5,556 nucleotides of DNA from Clostridiales bacterium (GCA_012516295.1 JAAYWU010000086.1:1-5556); one strand, 5' to 3'; positions 1-5,556 are shown, numbered from the stretch's first letter. Notes: generated from the sequence alone by a model not told the origin. A program made the numbers and translations.

Positions 1-683
1 ATATTATCCACTCCCTCGGAATTCTCAATTTTTGCAATAATGCGGATTTTATGGCAATTATGTTTTTCCAGCTCTGTGCGCAAATCCAGAATGTCCTGGG
101 CGCTGCGCGTAAAGGAAGCAGCGATGAAATCGAAATCCTCTTTCACGGCAAAGGCGATATCTTCCTTGTCTTTTTCGCTGATAAACGGCAGGGACAATTT
201 GATGCCGGGCACATTGATGCCCTTGGGAGCGGACACATCGCCGCCATTGATTACGGTGCAGTAGATATCGGTATCCGTACACGATTCTACTTTCAATTCA
301 ATCAAACCGTCGTCAATCAGAATTATTGCACCGGGAACAACCTCCTGAGGAAGGCGGTCAAAGGTAACGGCGGCAATCGTTTCGTTCCCGACGATATCCC
401 GGTTTGTAAGCGTGAATTTATCGCCGGCTTTCAATGTGACTTTTGGTTTGCTGAACTCTTTCAGCCGGATTTCCGGCCCTTTGGTATCCAGTAGAAGAGC
501 CACCGGAAGCCCAAGCTCCCTGCGGAGCTTTTTAACCGCATCTGCCCGCACTTTTTGTTCGGCAGCAGTCTGATGCGAAAAATTCAATCGGGCGACATCC
601 ATTCCGGCAAGCATAAGCTGGCGGAGAACGTCCCCGTTATCCGTTGCAGGTACAAGAGTGCATATGATTTTCGTGTTTCTCAA
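1..683 (-). CDS. pyk: Pyruvate kinase, N-terminal part (runs off the left edge)
   Basis: Pyruvate kinase makes pyruvate and ATP from phosphoenolpyruvate and ADP, the last step of glycolysis, in the cytoplasm. Reading from a TTG at 683, 227 complete codons are present, about half of a 470-590 residue family member; the 3' part lies outside the window. Visible hallmarks are the N-terminal TKIICT strand (residues 4-9), MDVARLNFSH (28-37, with the Arg, Asn and Ser used in active-site and K+ binding), LLLDTKGPEIR (63-73) opening into the B domain, DDGLIE (124-129), KGINVPG (154-160), DFIAASF (185-191) and IIAKIEN (215-221, with catalytic Lys218 and metal ligand Glu220). The TTG start is preferred because TKIICT begins three codons later and GGGGTG lies six bases upstream; no suitable in-frame ATG exists. 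One oddity is Val11 where the family motif CT(I/L)GPA normally has Gly. The identity is certain; the start is very likely. Confidence 0.97.
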   Translation of the reverse strand, partial: MRNTKIICTLVPATDNGDVLRQLMLAGMDVARLNFSHQTAAEQKVRADAVKKLRRELGLPVALLLDTKGPEIRLKEFSKPKVTLKAGDKFTLTNRDIVGNETIAAVTFDRLPQEVVPGAIILIDDGLIELKVESCTDTDIYCTVINGGDVSAPKGINVPGIKLSLPFISEKDKEDIAFAVKEDFDFIAASFTRSAQDILDLRTELEKHNCHKIRIIAKIENSEGVDN

Positions 684-689
684 GAGGCA

Positions 690-695
690 CACCCC
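690..695 (-). promoter_or_regulatory. Ribosome binding site supporting the TTG start of pyk
   Basis: Read on the minus strand, GGGGTG lies six bases before the TTG at 683-681. No in-frame ATG or GTG occurs near the conserved TKIICT motif, so this site decides the start. Binding-site strength is inferred from complementarity to the 16S rRNA 3' end. Confidence 0.65.
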
Positions 696-729
696 ATTCT
701 ATATAAATAAAAAACCTTACCCAGTTTAT

Positions 730-758
730 ATGATATTACATTTGGCTATATAAATCAA
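730..758 (-). promoter_or_regulatory. Candidate sigma-A promoter for pyk
   Basis: On the minus strand a -35-like TTGATT (753-758) and a -10-like TATCAT (730-735) are separated by exactly 17 bp. Transcription would start near 723, leaving a 5' leader of about 40 bases before the TTG start. The region is AT-rich, so chance matches are easy, but spacing, orientation and distance all fit. The -35 box lies inside an imperfect palindrome (754-780). Confidence 0.5.
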
Positions 759-780
759 ACTATATTGGAATATATTTGAT
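754..780. repeat. Imperfect palindrome overlapping the pyk -35 box, possible operator
   Basis: The left half is ATCAAA (754-759) plus TATATT (761-766). The right half is AATATA (769-774) plus TTTGAT (775-780). All twelve base pairs match, with a two-base centre (GG, 767-768) and one extra C at 760. It covers the candidate pyk -35 element, so a bound protein could block or alter pyk transcription. The sequence is AT-rich, and the extra base slightly breaks the symmetry a dimeric repressor would prefer. The operator role is inference. Confidence 0.4.
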
Positions 781-823
781 GGAAATCTGAAAAGAAGAAA
801 CCAGTTGAATTTATTTGATGGAA
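768..823. repeat. 17-bp near-perfect direct repeat between the divergent promoters
   Basis: Copy one is at 768-784 and copy two at 807-823, start to start 39 bp. They agree at 16 of 17 positions, differing only at 772 (A) versus 811 (T), and share the perfect core TATTTGATGGAA (773-784 and 812-823). Copy one sits about 10 bp upstream of the pyk -35 box. Copy two overlaps the -35 end and spacer of the plus-strand promoter. This suggests paired binding sites for one regulator, but no binding protein can be named from the sequence. Confidence 0.45.
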
Positions 824-833
824 GATATACAAT
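805..833 (+). promoter_or_regulatory. Candidate sigma-A promoter for the M15B-like gene
   Basis: A -35-like TTGAAT (805-810) and a -10-like TACAAT (828-833) are separated by 17 bp. The start point would be near 840, giving a leader of about 74 bases before the GTG at 914. The second copy of the 17-bp direct repeat overlaps the -35 end and spacer. Match quality is moderate and the region is AT-rich. Confidence 0.5.
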
Positions 834-851
834 GAAATAAGAATTAAAGGG

Positions 852-879
852 AAAACGAGGAGAGGAGTCTCCGTTTTTT
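852..879 (+). terminator. Possible leader hairpin with T-run (attenuator-like)
   Basis: GGAGA (859-863) can pair with TCTCC (868-872) around a GGAG loop. After a two-base bulge (857-858), AAAAC (852-856) can pair with GTTTT (873-877), and the T-run continues to 879. This resembles a weak intrinsic terminator in the leader of the M15B-like gene, between its candidate promoter and its start. The core stem is only 5 bp and no antiterminator partner is obvious, so it may be fortuitous. Confidence 0.3.
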
Positions 880-896
880 GTAAATAGAGAATGTTT

Positions 897-903
897 GGGG
901 AGG
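897..903 (+). promoter_or_regulatory. Ribosome binding site supporting the GTG start at 914
   Basis: GGGGAGG ends ten bases before the GTG at 914, slightly long spacing. A competing in-frame GTG at 938 has GGAGA at 926-930 seven bases upstream. The choice changes only eight cytoplasmic residues at the N-terminus. Confidence 0.5.
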
Positions 904-913
904 AAAAGTATTC

Positions 914-1726
914 GTGCGTAAACGCGGAGAAAAGATTGTGAAAGGTCGTACCGGCTGGTATAAGGCAAACGAAGTAAGAAGAATTAAAATTATGATGTCC
1001 GTTATCGCCGTAACGCTTTGTGTTTCGGTTGCGGCAGGAGCGGTTCTGTTCTGGGTCGAAGTGAAACAGCCGTTCAGCAAACCGGTTTCCGCCACTATTG
1101 CGGAAAGTTCGAAAAGTACATCTACAAACGAGGAATTGCCTGTTTACGATAATTCCTATAATTTACGGGTCGTAAATTCGTCGAACGGCCTCAAATCCGA
1201 TTTTCATGTTCAGCTGGAAGAGTTTAACGGCGTGAAAGTGGATTCAAAAATTGTTCCCGCCTTGAAAAAGATGATGGAAGATGCCAAGGCGGAAGGCTGT
1301 GCTTTAAAGCTTACAAAGGGCTACGTTTCCGCAGAGGAACAGGAGCGCCTTTATAATACCGCGGTGCAGGACCTGATGAAAAATCAGGGCTATTCGCAGG
1401 TGCGGGCACAAAATGAAGTGCAAAATACAATTGGCCGCGGCGGCTTTAATGAAAACCAGACCGGGATGGCCGTTGAATTTACCGCCGAGAGCCTTCCCGA
1501 GAACGGCGATTTTACCACGACGAAAGAATATAAATGGCTGTTGAAAAACAGCGTGCAGTACGGAGTTATCCTTCGTTACCAGGAGAACAAGGCTTCTTTA
1601 ACCGGAATGGCTTTTAATCCCCGTCATTTTCGCTACGTAGGTACTGCAAACGCGGTGAAGATGCGGGAATATTCGATGTGCCTGGAAGAATACGCAACGT
1701 ATATGAACCAGCAGTCTCCCAAGTAA
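914..1726 (+). CDS. Membrane-anchored VanY-like (peptidase M15B) protein, probably catalytically inactive
   Basis: The 270-residue product has a basic N-terminus, one hydrophobic segment (about residues 26-48) and an outside-facing domain, so it looks like a type II anchored envelope protein. The domain follows the VanY D-alanyl-D-alanine carboxypeptidase pattern: GYVSAEEQERLY (136-147), NENQTGMAVEF (179-189), YKWLLKNSVQYGVILRY (206-222) and NPRHFRYVG (235-243), ending in a LEEY block (257-260). Active enzymes normally have SGYRS, EHxTGxAVD and EPWH. Here the first zinc-ligand His is Asn181, the ligand Asp is Glu188, the catalytic Glu is Asn235, Trp is Arg237 and the substrate-binding Arg is Val138; only His238 remains. 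The frame is intact, so this looks like a maintained pseudo-enzyme, perhaps binding peptidoglycan peptides. That role is inference. No terminator is visible before rpmE. The start could be GTG 914 or GTG 938. Confidence 0.85.
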   Translation: MRKRGEKIVKGRTGWYKANEVRRIKIMMSVIAVTLCVSVAAGAVLFWVEVKQPFSKPVSATIAESSKSTSTNEELPVYDNSYNLRVVNSSNGLKSDFHVQLEEFNGVKVDSKIVPALKKMMEDAKAEGCALKLTKGYVSAEEQERLYNTAVQDLMKNQGYSQVRAQNEVQNTIGRGGFNENQTGMAVEFTAESLPENGDFTTTKEYKWLLKNSVQYGVILRYQENKASLTGMAFNPRHFRYVGTANAVKMREYSMCLEEYATYMNQQSPK

Positions 1727-1762
1727 TCCATAAGAATTATTCCCGCAAATCGGATATTTTAC

Positions 1763-1791
1763 TTGCAATTTATTGATTGCTATGGTAGAAT
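1763..1791 (+). promoter_or_regulatory. Promoter for rpmE
   Basis: TTGCAA (1763-1768) and TAGAAT (1786-1791) are separated by 17 bp, with a TGG extended -10 motif at 1783-1785. Transcription would start near 1798, about 35 bases before the rpmE ATG. It is the best-matched promoter in the window and explains separate expression of this abundant ribosomal protein. Confidence 0.65.
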
Positions 1792-1832
1792 TCTAATGTT
1801 AAGTTGCAGTATTATTGAAAGAGGTGACAGGA

Positions 1833-2036
1833 ATGAAGGAAAATATACATCCAGCTTATAAAGAGACAACAATCACTTGCGCCTGCGGAAATGTTATTAA
1901 AACAAAATCCACGAAGGAGAATATCCGCGTTGAAATATGCTCCAAGTGCCACCCGTTCTTCACGGGTAAGCAAAAGCTTGTTGATACAAGTGGACGTGTT
2001 GACATGTTTAAGAAACGTTACGGTCTGGACAAGTAA
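1833..2036 (+). CDS. rpmE: 50S ribosomal protein L31 (zinc-binding type)
   Basis: This 67-residue protein is a component of the large ribosomal subunit that contributes to the bridge between subunits. It shows the family start MKENIHPAY, the two cysteine pairs Cys16/Cys18 and Cys36/Cys39 that bind zinc in the C+ form, and the L31 signature HPFFT (40-44) followed nine residues later by GRV (54-56). The length is typical. The ATG at 1833 is set by AGGTG at 1822-1826, six bases upstream; an upstream TTG at 1815 in the same frame has no family support. In many bacteria the C+ form is the zinc-replete version, replaced by a cysteine-free paralogue when zinc is scarce; no such paralogue is in view. 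The gene has its own promoter and a terminator, so it is mainly monocistronic. Confidence 0.98.
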   Translation: MKENIHPAYKETTITCACGNVIKTKSTKENIRVEICSKCHPFFTGKQKLVDTSGRVDMFKKRYGLDK

Positions 2037-2064
2037 TTGTTCTTTTGCTCTCGTTGGATTTTAG

Positions 2065-2097
2065 GCGGTGCAGTTTTCTGCGCCGCTTATTTTTATT
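2065..2097 (+). terminator. Rho-independent terminator after rpmE
   Basis: GCGGTGCAG (2065-2073) pairs with CTGCGCCGC (2078-2086) as a 9-bp stem with one T-G wobble and a TTTT loop. A T-rich tail (TTATTTTTATT, 2087-2097) follows. It begins 28 bases after the rpmE stop and ends 15 bases before the yigZ ATG, so it separates the two genes or partly attenuates read-through. Confidence 0.85.
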
Positions 2098-2112
2098 GCA
2101 AAGGGAGGAGCC

Positions 2113-2733
2113 ATGATTGAGTATCGGACCGTTGCAGGTGAAGCCTGCGCGGAATTTACGGAAAGACATTCCCGTTTTATCGGTTATGCCAAACCTGTTC
2201 AGAATGAAGAGGAAGCCGTTTCCTTTATCCGTTCCATAAAATCAAAGCATTGGGACGCAACACATAATGTTTATGCTTATTCCGTGCGGGCCGGACAGGC
2301 CCAAAGATACTCGGACGACGGGGAACCGCAGGGCACAGCGGGAATCCCGGTACTGGATGTTATCCGGAAGTCCGGTGTAACGGATACGGTTATTGTTGTT
2401 ACCCGTTATTTCGGCGGAATATTGCTCGGCGCGGGCGGTTTGGTCCGCGCGTATTCGCACGGTGCTTCCCTTGCGCTGGAAAAGGCGAGAATCATTACCA
2501 TGCGCACCTGTGTGACCGCTGAAGTATGCTGCGACTACAGCCGGTACGGCCGGTTGAGCGCGTTAATCCCCGAATGCGGCGGTACCATTGACAATACGGA
2601 ATTTACGGATGAAGTGAAAATTGTTTTTCATATGAGTGACATTACTCTGCCGGCTTTCGAACAAAAACTTGCCGATATTACATGCGGGCAAAGCAAAATT
2701 ATCATCACCGGAGAAAAGTTTTTTGAAATTTAA
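2113..2733 (+). CDS. yigZ: YigZ/YvyE family protein (IMPACT, UPF0029)
   Basis: The 206-residue protein has the IMPACT-family N-terminal domain (about 1-125) with its diagnostic stretches ATHNVYAY (49-56), SDDGEPQGTAG (67-77), and VTRYFGG (96-102) followed by LGAGGLVRAY (105-114). A smaller C-terminal DUF1949-like domain follows (about 135-195). Length matches E. coli YigZ and B. subtilis YvyE. Eukaryotic IMPACT regulates the Gcn2 kinase, but the bacterial role is not settled; a nucleic-acid or ribosome-related function is only a suggestion. The ATG at 2113 is chosen because GGGAGG (2103-2108) lies four bases upstream and the protein then starts like its relatives; extending to the GTG at 2068 would read through the rpmE terminator. 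No separate promoter is clear in the short gap. Confidence 0.95.
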   Translation: MIEYRTVAGEACAEFTERHSRFIGYAKPVQNEEEAVSFIRSIKSKHWDATHNVYAYSVRAGQAQRYSDDGEPQGTAGIPVLDVIRKSGVTDTVIVVTRYFGGILLGAGGLVRAYSHGASLALEKARIITMRTCVTAEVCCDYSRYGRLSALIPECGGTIDNTEFTDEVKIVFHMSDITLPAFEQKLADITCGQSKIIITGEKFFEI

Positions 2734-2790
2734 TCAGGAAATGCAGGGAATTTGTATTATTCTGCGTATATCTAATTGAAGCATGAATAC

Positions 2791-2796
2791 AGGTGG
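2791..2796 (+). promoter_or_regulatory. Ribosome binding site choosing the ATG at 2804 for dgt
   Basis: AGGTGG lies seven bases before the ATG at 2804. The upstream in-frame ATG at 2783 would place this site inside the coding region and has no comparable purine-rich site of its own. Confidence 0.7.
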
Positions 2797-2803
2797 TGAT
2801 ATT

Positions 2804-3799
2804 ATGACGGTTCGTGAGCGGACGCAGACAATAGAGGAGCAGACTTTGTCGCCCTATGCGGCACTCTCGAAGAATACGCTGGGCAGAGATACCCCGGAAG
2901 AGGAATGTGCATTGAGGACGCCCTATCAGCGCGACAGGGACAGAATCCTTCATTGCAAATCCTTTCGGCGCTTAAAACATAAAACACAGGTTTTTCTTTC
3001 GCCGGAGGGCGACCATTACCGAACGCGCCTGACACATACGCTGGAGGTTTCCCAGATCGCGCGCACCATTGCAAGGGCGCTGCGCCTGAATGAGGATTTA
3101 ACCGAGGCAATTTCGCTCGGGCATGATTTGGGACATACCCCATTCGGGCATGCAGGCGCGCGCGCGCTGAACGATTTGATGAAGGACGGCTTCCGGCATT
3201 ACGAGCAAAGTGTACGAATCGTTGAAAAGCTGGAGAAATCCGGAACCGGGCTGAACCTGACAAAAGAGGTGCGCGACGGAATCCTCTGCCACACAAAGGG
3301 TACAGAGGCGATGACGCTGGAGGGCAGGGTGGTCCGCCTGGCGGATCGGATTGCCTACATCAATCACGATATTGATGACGCGGAGCGGGCCGGGGTTCTG
3401 CATGAGAAGGATATCCCAAGGGAAATTACGTCCGTTTTAGGCGGACGCAGGTCGGAAAGGATTGATACGCTGGTTCATTCCGTAGTTGAAAACAGCCGCG
3501 ACGGCAGAATACGGATGGACCCGGAGATACAGGAAGCTTTTGACAAGCTCTACAATTTTATGTTTGAATATGTATACTTGAATTCTTACGCGAAAGCGGA
3601 AGAGAAAAAGGTTCCGAACCTGATCGGTGCGCTTTTTGATTATTTGCGCAAGCCCGACAATCTTCCGGATGATATGAAGAGGATTGCCGAACAGGACGGA
3701 ATAGAACGGGCGGCCTGCGATTATATTGCGGGCATGACCGATCATTTTGCACTTCAGTTATTCCAGGATATTTATGTGCCGAAGTCCTGGAATATTTAA
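2804..3799 (+). CDS. dgt: dGTPase-like HD-domain dNTP triphosphohydrolase
   Basis: This 331-residue protein belongs to the deoxyguanosinetriphosphate triphosphohydrolase-like branch of the HD superfamily. Such enzymes split dNTPs into deoxynucleosides and triphosphate, trimming the cytoplasmic dNTP pool. The metal centre is complete: His78 in RLTHTLEV (75-82), His107-Asp108 in HDLGHTPFGH (107-116) and Asp181 in LADRIAYINHD (179-189). The family N-terminal block RTPYQRDRDRILHCKSFRRLKHKTQV is also present (about 38-63). Length is typical for the shorter Gram-positive form (E. coli Dgt is about 500 residues). Substrate preference cannot be read from sequence, and many members of this branch are uncharacterised. 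The gene follows yigZ by 70 bp and precedes dnaG by 23 bp, so it is probably co-transcribed with both; I saw no convincing promoter in the 70-bp gap. Confidence 0.93.
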   Translation: MTVRERTQTIEEQTLSPYAALSKNTLGRDTPEEECALRTPYQRDRDRILHCKSFRRLKHKTQVFLSPEGDHYRTRLTHTLEVSQIARTIARALRLNEDLTEAISLGHDLGHTPFGHAGARALNDLMKDGFRHYEQSVRIVEKLEKSGTGLNLTKEVRDGILCHTKGTEAMTLEGRVVRLADRIAYINHDIDDAERAGVLHEKDIPREITSVLGGRRSERIDTLVHSVVENSRDGRIRMDPEIQEAFDKLYNFMFEYVYLNSYAKAEEKKVPNLIGALFDYLRKPDNLPDDMKRIAEQDGIERAACDYIAGMTDHFALQLFQDIYVPKSWNI

Positions 3800-3822
3800 T
3801 TATCATATAAAGGGGTGACGGC

Positions 3823-5556
3823 ATGCCATTGCCGGAAGCTTTTATGCAGGAATTAAAAGCGCGCAATGATATTGCGGAAGTAGTTGCTTCCTATGTAAAT
3901 CTGAGGCACAGCGGAAGAACATACGTCGGGCTTTGTCCCTTTCATACGGAAAAGACGCCATCTTTCAACGTTTATTCGGATAACGGTTCCTTTTACTGTT
4001 TTGGCTGCGGGGCGGGCGGCGACGTCATTACATTCATCCGCCGAATCGAAAATTTAGATTACATGGAGGCGATCCGTTTCCTGGCGCAGCGTGCTGGAAT
4101 CCCGGTGCCGGAAAACAACGTGGACGACGGGATGCGCAGGCTGAAGGCGCGAATCTTGGAAATTAACCGCGAAGCCGCTCGATTTTTCTACGCTGCTCTG
4201 AATTCGAAAGAAGGAGCGGAGGGGATGGAATACCTGCGGCGGCGCGCTTTAACGCCGCAGACAATCCGGCACTTCGGGCTTGGATGGGCACCCGCTTCCC
4301 GTTATTCGCTTACCCGGCATCTTGCAAAAAAGGGATTTACGCAAGAGGAAATGGTGCTGGCGAACGTCGCTTTTAAAGGGAGGAGCGGACAAGTCATCGA
4401 CCGCTTTGCTTCCCGGGTAATGTTTCCAATCATTGATTTACGGGGAAATGTGATTGCTTTCGGCGGCCGTATTTTAACGGACGCGAAACCGAAATACCTG
4501 AACACATCGGATACGCCGGTGTTTAACAAGGGAAATTTTTTATTCGCGCTGAACTTTGCGAAAAATAGTGCAAACGAGCGGCTGATTCTGTGCGAAGGCT
4601 ATATGGATGTCATTTCCATGCATCAGGCGGGATTTACAAATGCCGTTGCGACGCTCGGAACGGCGCTGACCCCCTCGCAGGCAAGACTGATGGCCCACTA
4701 TGCTACAGAGGTGGTCCTTTCTTACGACGCGGATGAAGCCGGGCAGAAGGCGACTAACCGGGCGATCCCCATTCTGCGGGACGCCGGCCTTTTGGTGAAG
4801 GTCCTTACGATTGCAGGAGGCATGGACCCGGACGAATACCTTCGGACAAACGGGGAAAATGGGCGTATAAAATTCAAGCAGCTTTTGGAAGCCTGCGGAA
4901 ATGATGTAGAGTATCGGCTGCAAAAGATCAGGCAGAGCAGCAATCTGCAAAGCGCGCAAGGGCGCGTCGCGTATCTTACGGGAGCCTCCGCCGTCCTTTC
5001 CACTTTGGAAAATGAGGTAGAGCAGGAGGTCTATGCGGGAAAGCTGGCGGAAGAAACGGGTGTTGAGCGGTCCGCGATTATGCAGTTGGTGAAAAAGAAC
5101 AGCGAAAAGCGGAAGAAAAGCCGTGAACAGAAGAAATTCAAGGCTTTTCAGCAGCAGTCGGCCGGGATCCGCGACAGCATCAATCCCGAAAAAGCACAGA
5201 ATTTGCGGGCCGCAAGCGCGGAAGAAGCGCTGATCGCGTATATTGTGCAATACCCGGAGAACGCTAAGGATATTCTGGAAAGGTTACCCTCCGAAAAATT
5301 CATAACGGCGTTTAACCGTCGTGTATACCGGACAATAATGGATAGAATGAAAGATGAAAAGGCAATTAGCCTTACAGATATATCGGAAGACTTTTCTGTC
5401 GAGGAAATCGCCTCTATATCGAAGATTCTCGCCAAATTTCACGATGTTTCCGTCACAAAAAAGGATGCGCAGGAATATATTGGCGTGATTGAACAAGAAT
5501 ATGAAAAAATACGTATAGAAGAAGCAAAAACAGCAGAACCACAGGATATACAGGAA
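3823..5556 (+). CDS. dnaG: DNA primase DnaG (3' end beyond the window)
   Basis: DnaG makes the short RNA primers for chromosome replication, working with the replicative helicase. 578 codons are present without a stop, so only a small C-terminal piece of a roughly 590-620 residue protein is missing. The N-terminal CHC2 zinc ribbon is complete: Cys38, His41, Cys59 and Cys62 in CPFH and CFGC. The RNA-polymerase core contains RFASRVMFP (194-202) and FGGR (213-216). The TOPRIM part has Glu258 in LCEGYMDV (256-263), the metal-binding YDADEAG (301-307) and a DPDEYL block (335-340). The C-terminal region from about 455 resembles the helicase-binding domain. Met334 replaces the Lys usual in GKDPDE. 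The ATG at 3823 follows AGGGGTGA (3811-3818) by four bases. rpoD would be the expected next gene in clostridia. Confidence 0.98.
   Translation, partial: MPLPEAFMQELKARNDIAEVVASYVNLRHSGRTYVGLCPFHTEKTPSFNVYSDNGSFYCFGCGAGGDVITFIRRIENLDYMEAIRFLAQRAGIPVPENNVDDGMRRLKARILEINREAARFFYAALNSKEGAEGMEYLRRRALTPQTIRHFGLGWAPASRYSLTRHLAKKGFTQEEMVLANVAFKGRSGQVIDRFASRVMFPIIDLRGNVIAFGGRILTDAKPKYLNTSDTPVFNKGNFLFALNFAKNSANERLILCEGYMDVISMHQAGFTNAVATLGTALTPSQARLMAHYATEVVLSYDADEAGQKATNRAIPILRDAGLLVKVLTIAGGMDPDEYLRTNGENGRIKFKQLLEACGNDVEYRLQKIRQSSNLQSAQGRVAYLTGASAVLSTLENEVEQEVYAGKLAEETGVERSAIMQLVKKNSEKRKKSREQKKFKAFQQQSAGIRDSINPEKAQNLRAASAEEALIAYIVQYPENAKDILERLPSEKFITAFNRRVYRTIMDRMKDEKAISLTDISEDFSVEEIASISKILAKFHDVSVTKKDAQEYIGVIEQEYEKIRIEEAKTAEPQDIQE

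Noticed and set aside
51..494. Open plus-strand frame of 147 codons inside the pyk region
   Set aside because: It lies antisense to clear pyruvate kinase coding sequence and its translation resembles no family; it is a shadow of pyk.
891..941. Possible 16-codon leader peptide whose TGA overlaps the alternative GTG at 938
   Set aside because: It has no well-placed ribosome binding site of its own and no regulatory amino-acid run, and it overlaps the proposed site for GTG 914; chance is the simpler explanation.
1727..1762. Terminator for the M15B-like gene before the rpmE promoter
   Set aside because: No stem of useful length followed by a T-run could be found in this stretch.
1815..1832. Upstream TTG start for rpmE
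   Set aside because: L31 proteins begin at the MKENIHP segment, and the ribosome binding site lies between this TTG and the ATG at 1833.
2068..2112. Upstream GTG-initiated extension of yigZ
   Set aside because: It would start inside the rpmE terminator stem, has no ribosome binding site, and adds residues not expected for the family; the ATG at 2113 has a good site.
2734..2803. Promoter for dgt in the yigZ-dgt gap
   Set aside because: TTGTAT at 2752-2757 has no -10-like hexamer at acceptable spacing, and other combinations are poorer.
4540..5250. Long minus-strand open frame of 236 codons
   Set aside because: It is wholly antisense to dnaG, whose motifs are intact; no ribosome binding site or recognisable domain was seen.

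Overview
The window looks like chromosomal DNA of a Gram-positive Clostridia-type bacterium (Bacillota). I infer this from the protein types (four-cysteine zinc form of ribosomal protein L31, YvyE/YigZ-type IMPACT protein, a dGTPase-like HD protein directly before dnaG), from strong AGGTGG/GGGGTG-type ribosome binding sites, from TTG and GTG starts, and from sigma-A-like promoters with 17-bp spacers. Base composition is moderate. I cannot place it to genus; a relative of the Oscillospiraceae/Ruminococcaceae is a guess. There is no sign of an insertion sequence, phage gene, CRISPR array, tRNA or rRNA.

Layout. On the minus strand, the N-terminal 227 codons of pyruvate kinase (pyk) run off the left edge, read from a TTG start at 683. 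A 230-bp AT-rich divergent intergenic region follows (684-913). It holds a candidate promoter on each strand, a 17-bp near-perfect direct repeat, an imperfect 27-bp palindrome over the pyk -35 box, and a possible hairpin/T-run leader. The rest is on the plus strand: a membrane-anchored VanY-like (peptidase M15B) protein lacking most catalytic residues (914-1726); rpmE with a clear promoter and a rho-independent terminator (1833-2036); yigZ/yvyE (2113-2733); a dgt-like HD-domain dNTP triphosphohydrolase (2804-3799); and dnaG primase (3823 to the right edge, 578 codons, nearly complete).

How the genes work together. The yigZ, dgt and dnaG genes are closely spaced (70 and 23 bp) and codirectional, so they are probably one transcription unit. 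dgt-dnaG, normally followed by rpoD in clostridia, is the macromolecular-synthesis neighbourhood: one enzyme hydrolyses dNTPs and the other primes DNA replication. rpmE upstream has its own promoter and terminator. pyk is a separate, divergently transcribed glycolytic gene that shares its control region with the M15B-like gene.

Most of the window is housekeeping, and I found no convincing new multigene system. The best leads are the M15B-like protein, which appears to be a pseudo-peptidase (zinc-ligand His to Asn, zinc-ligand Asp to Glu, catalytic Glu to Asn), and the repeat/palindrome structure of the pyk control region. A smaller lead is the Gly to Val change in the N-terminal pyruvate kinase motif.
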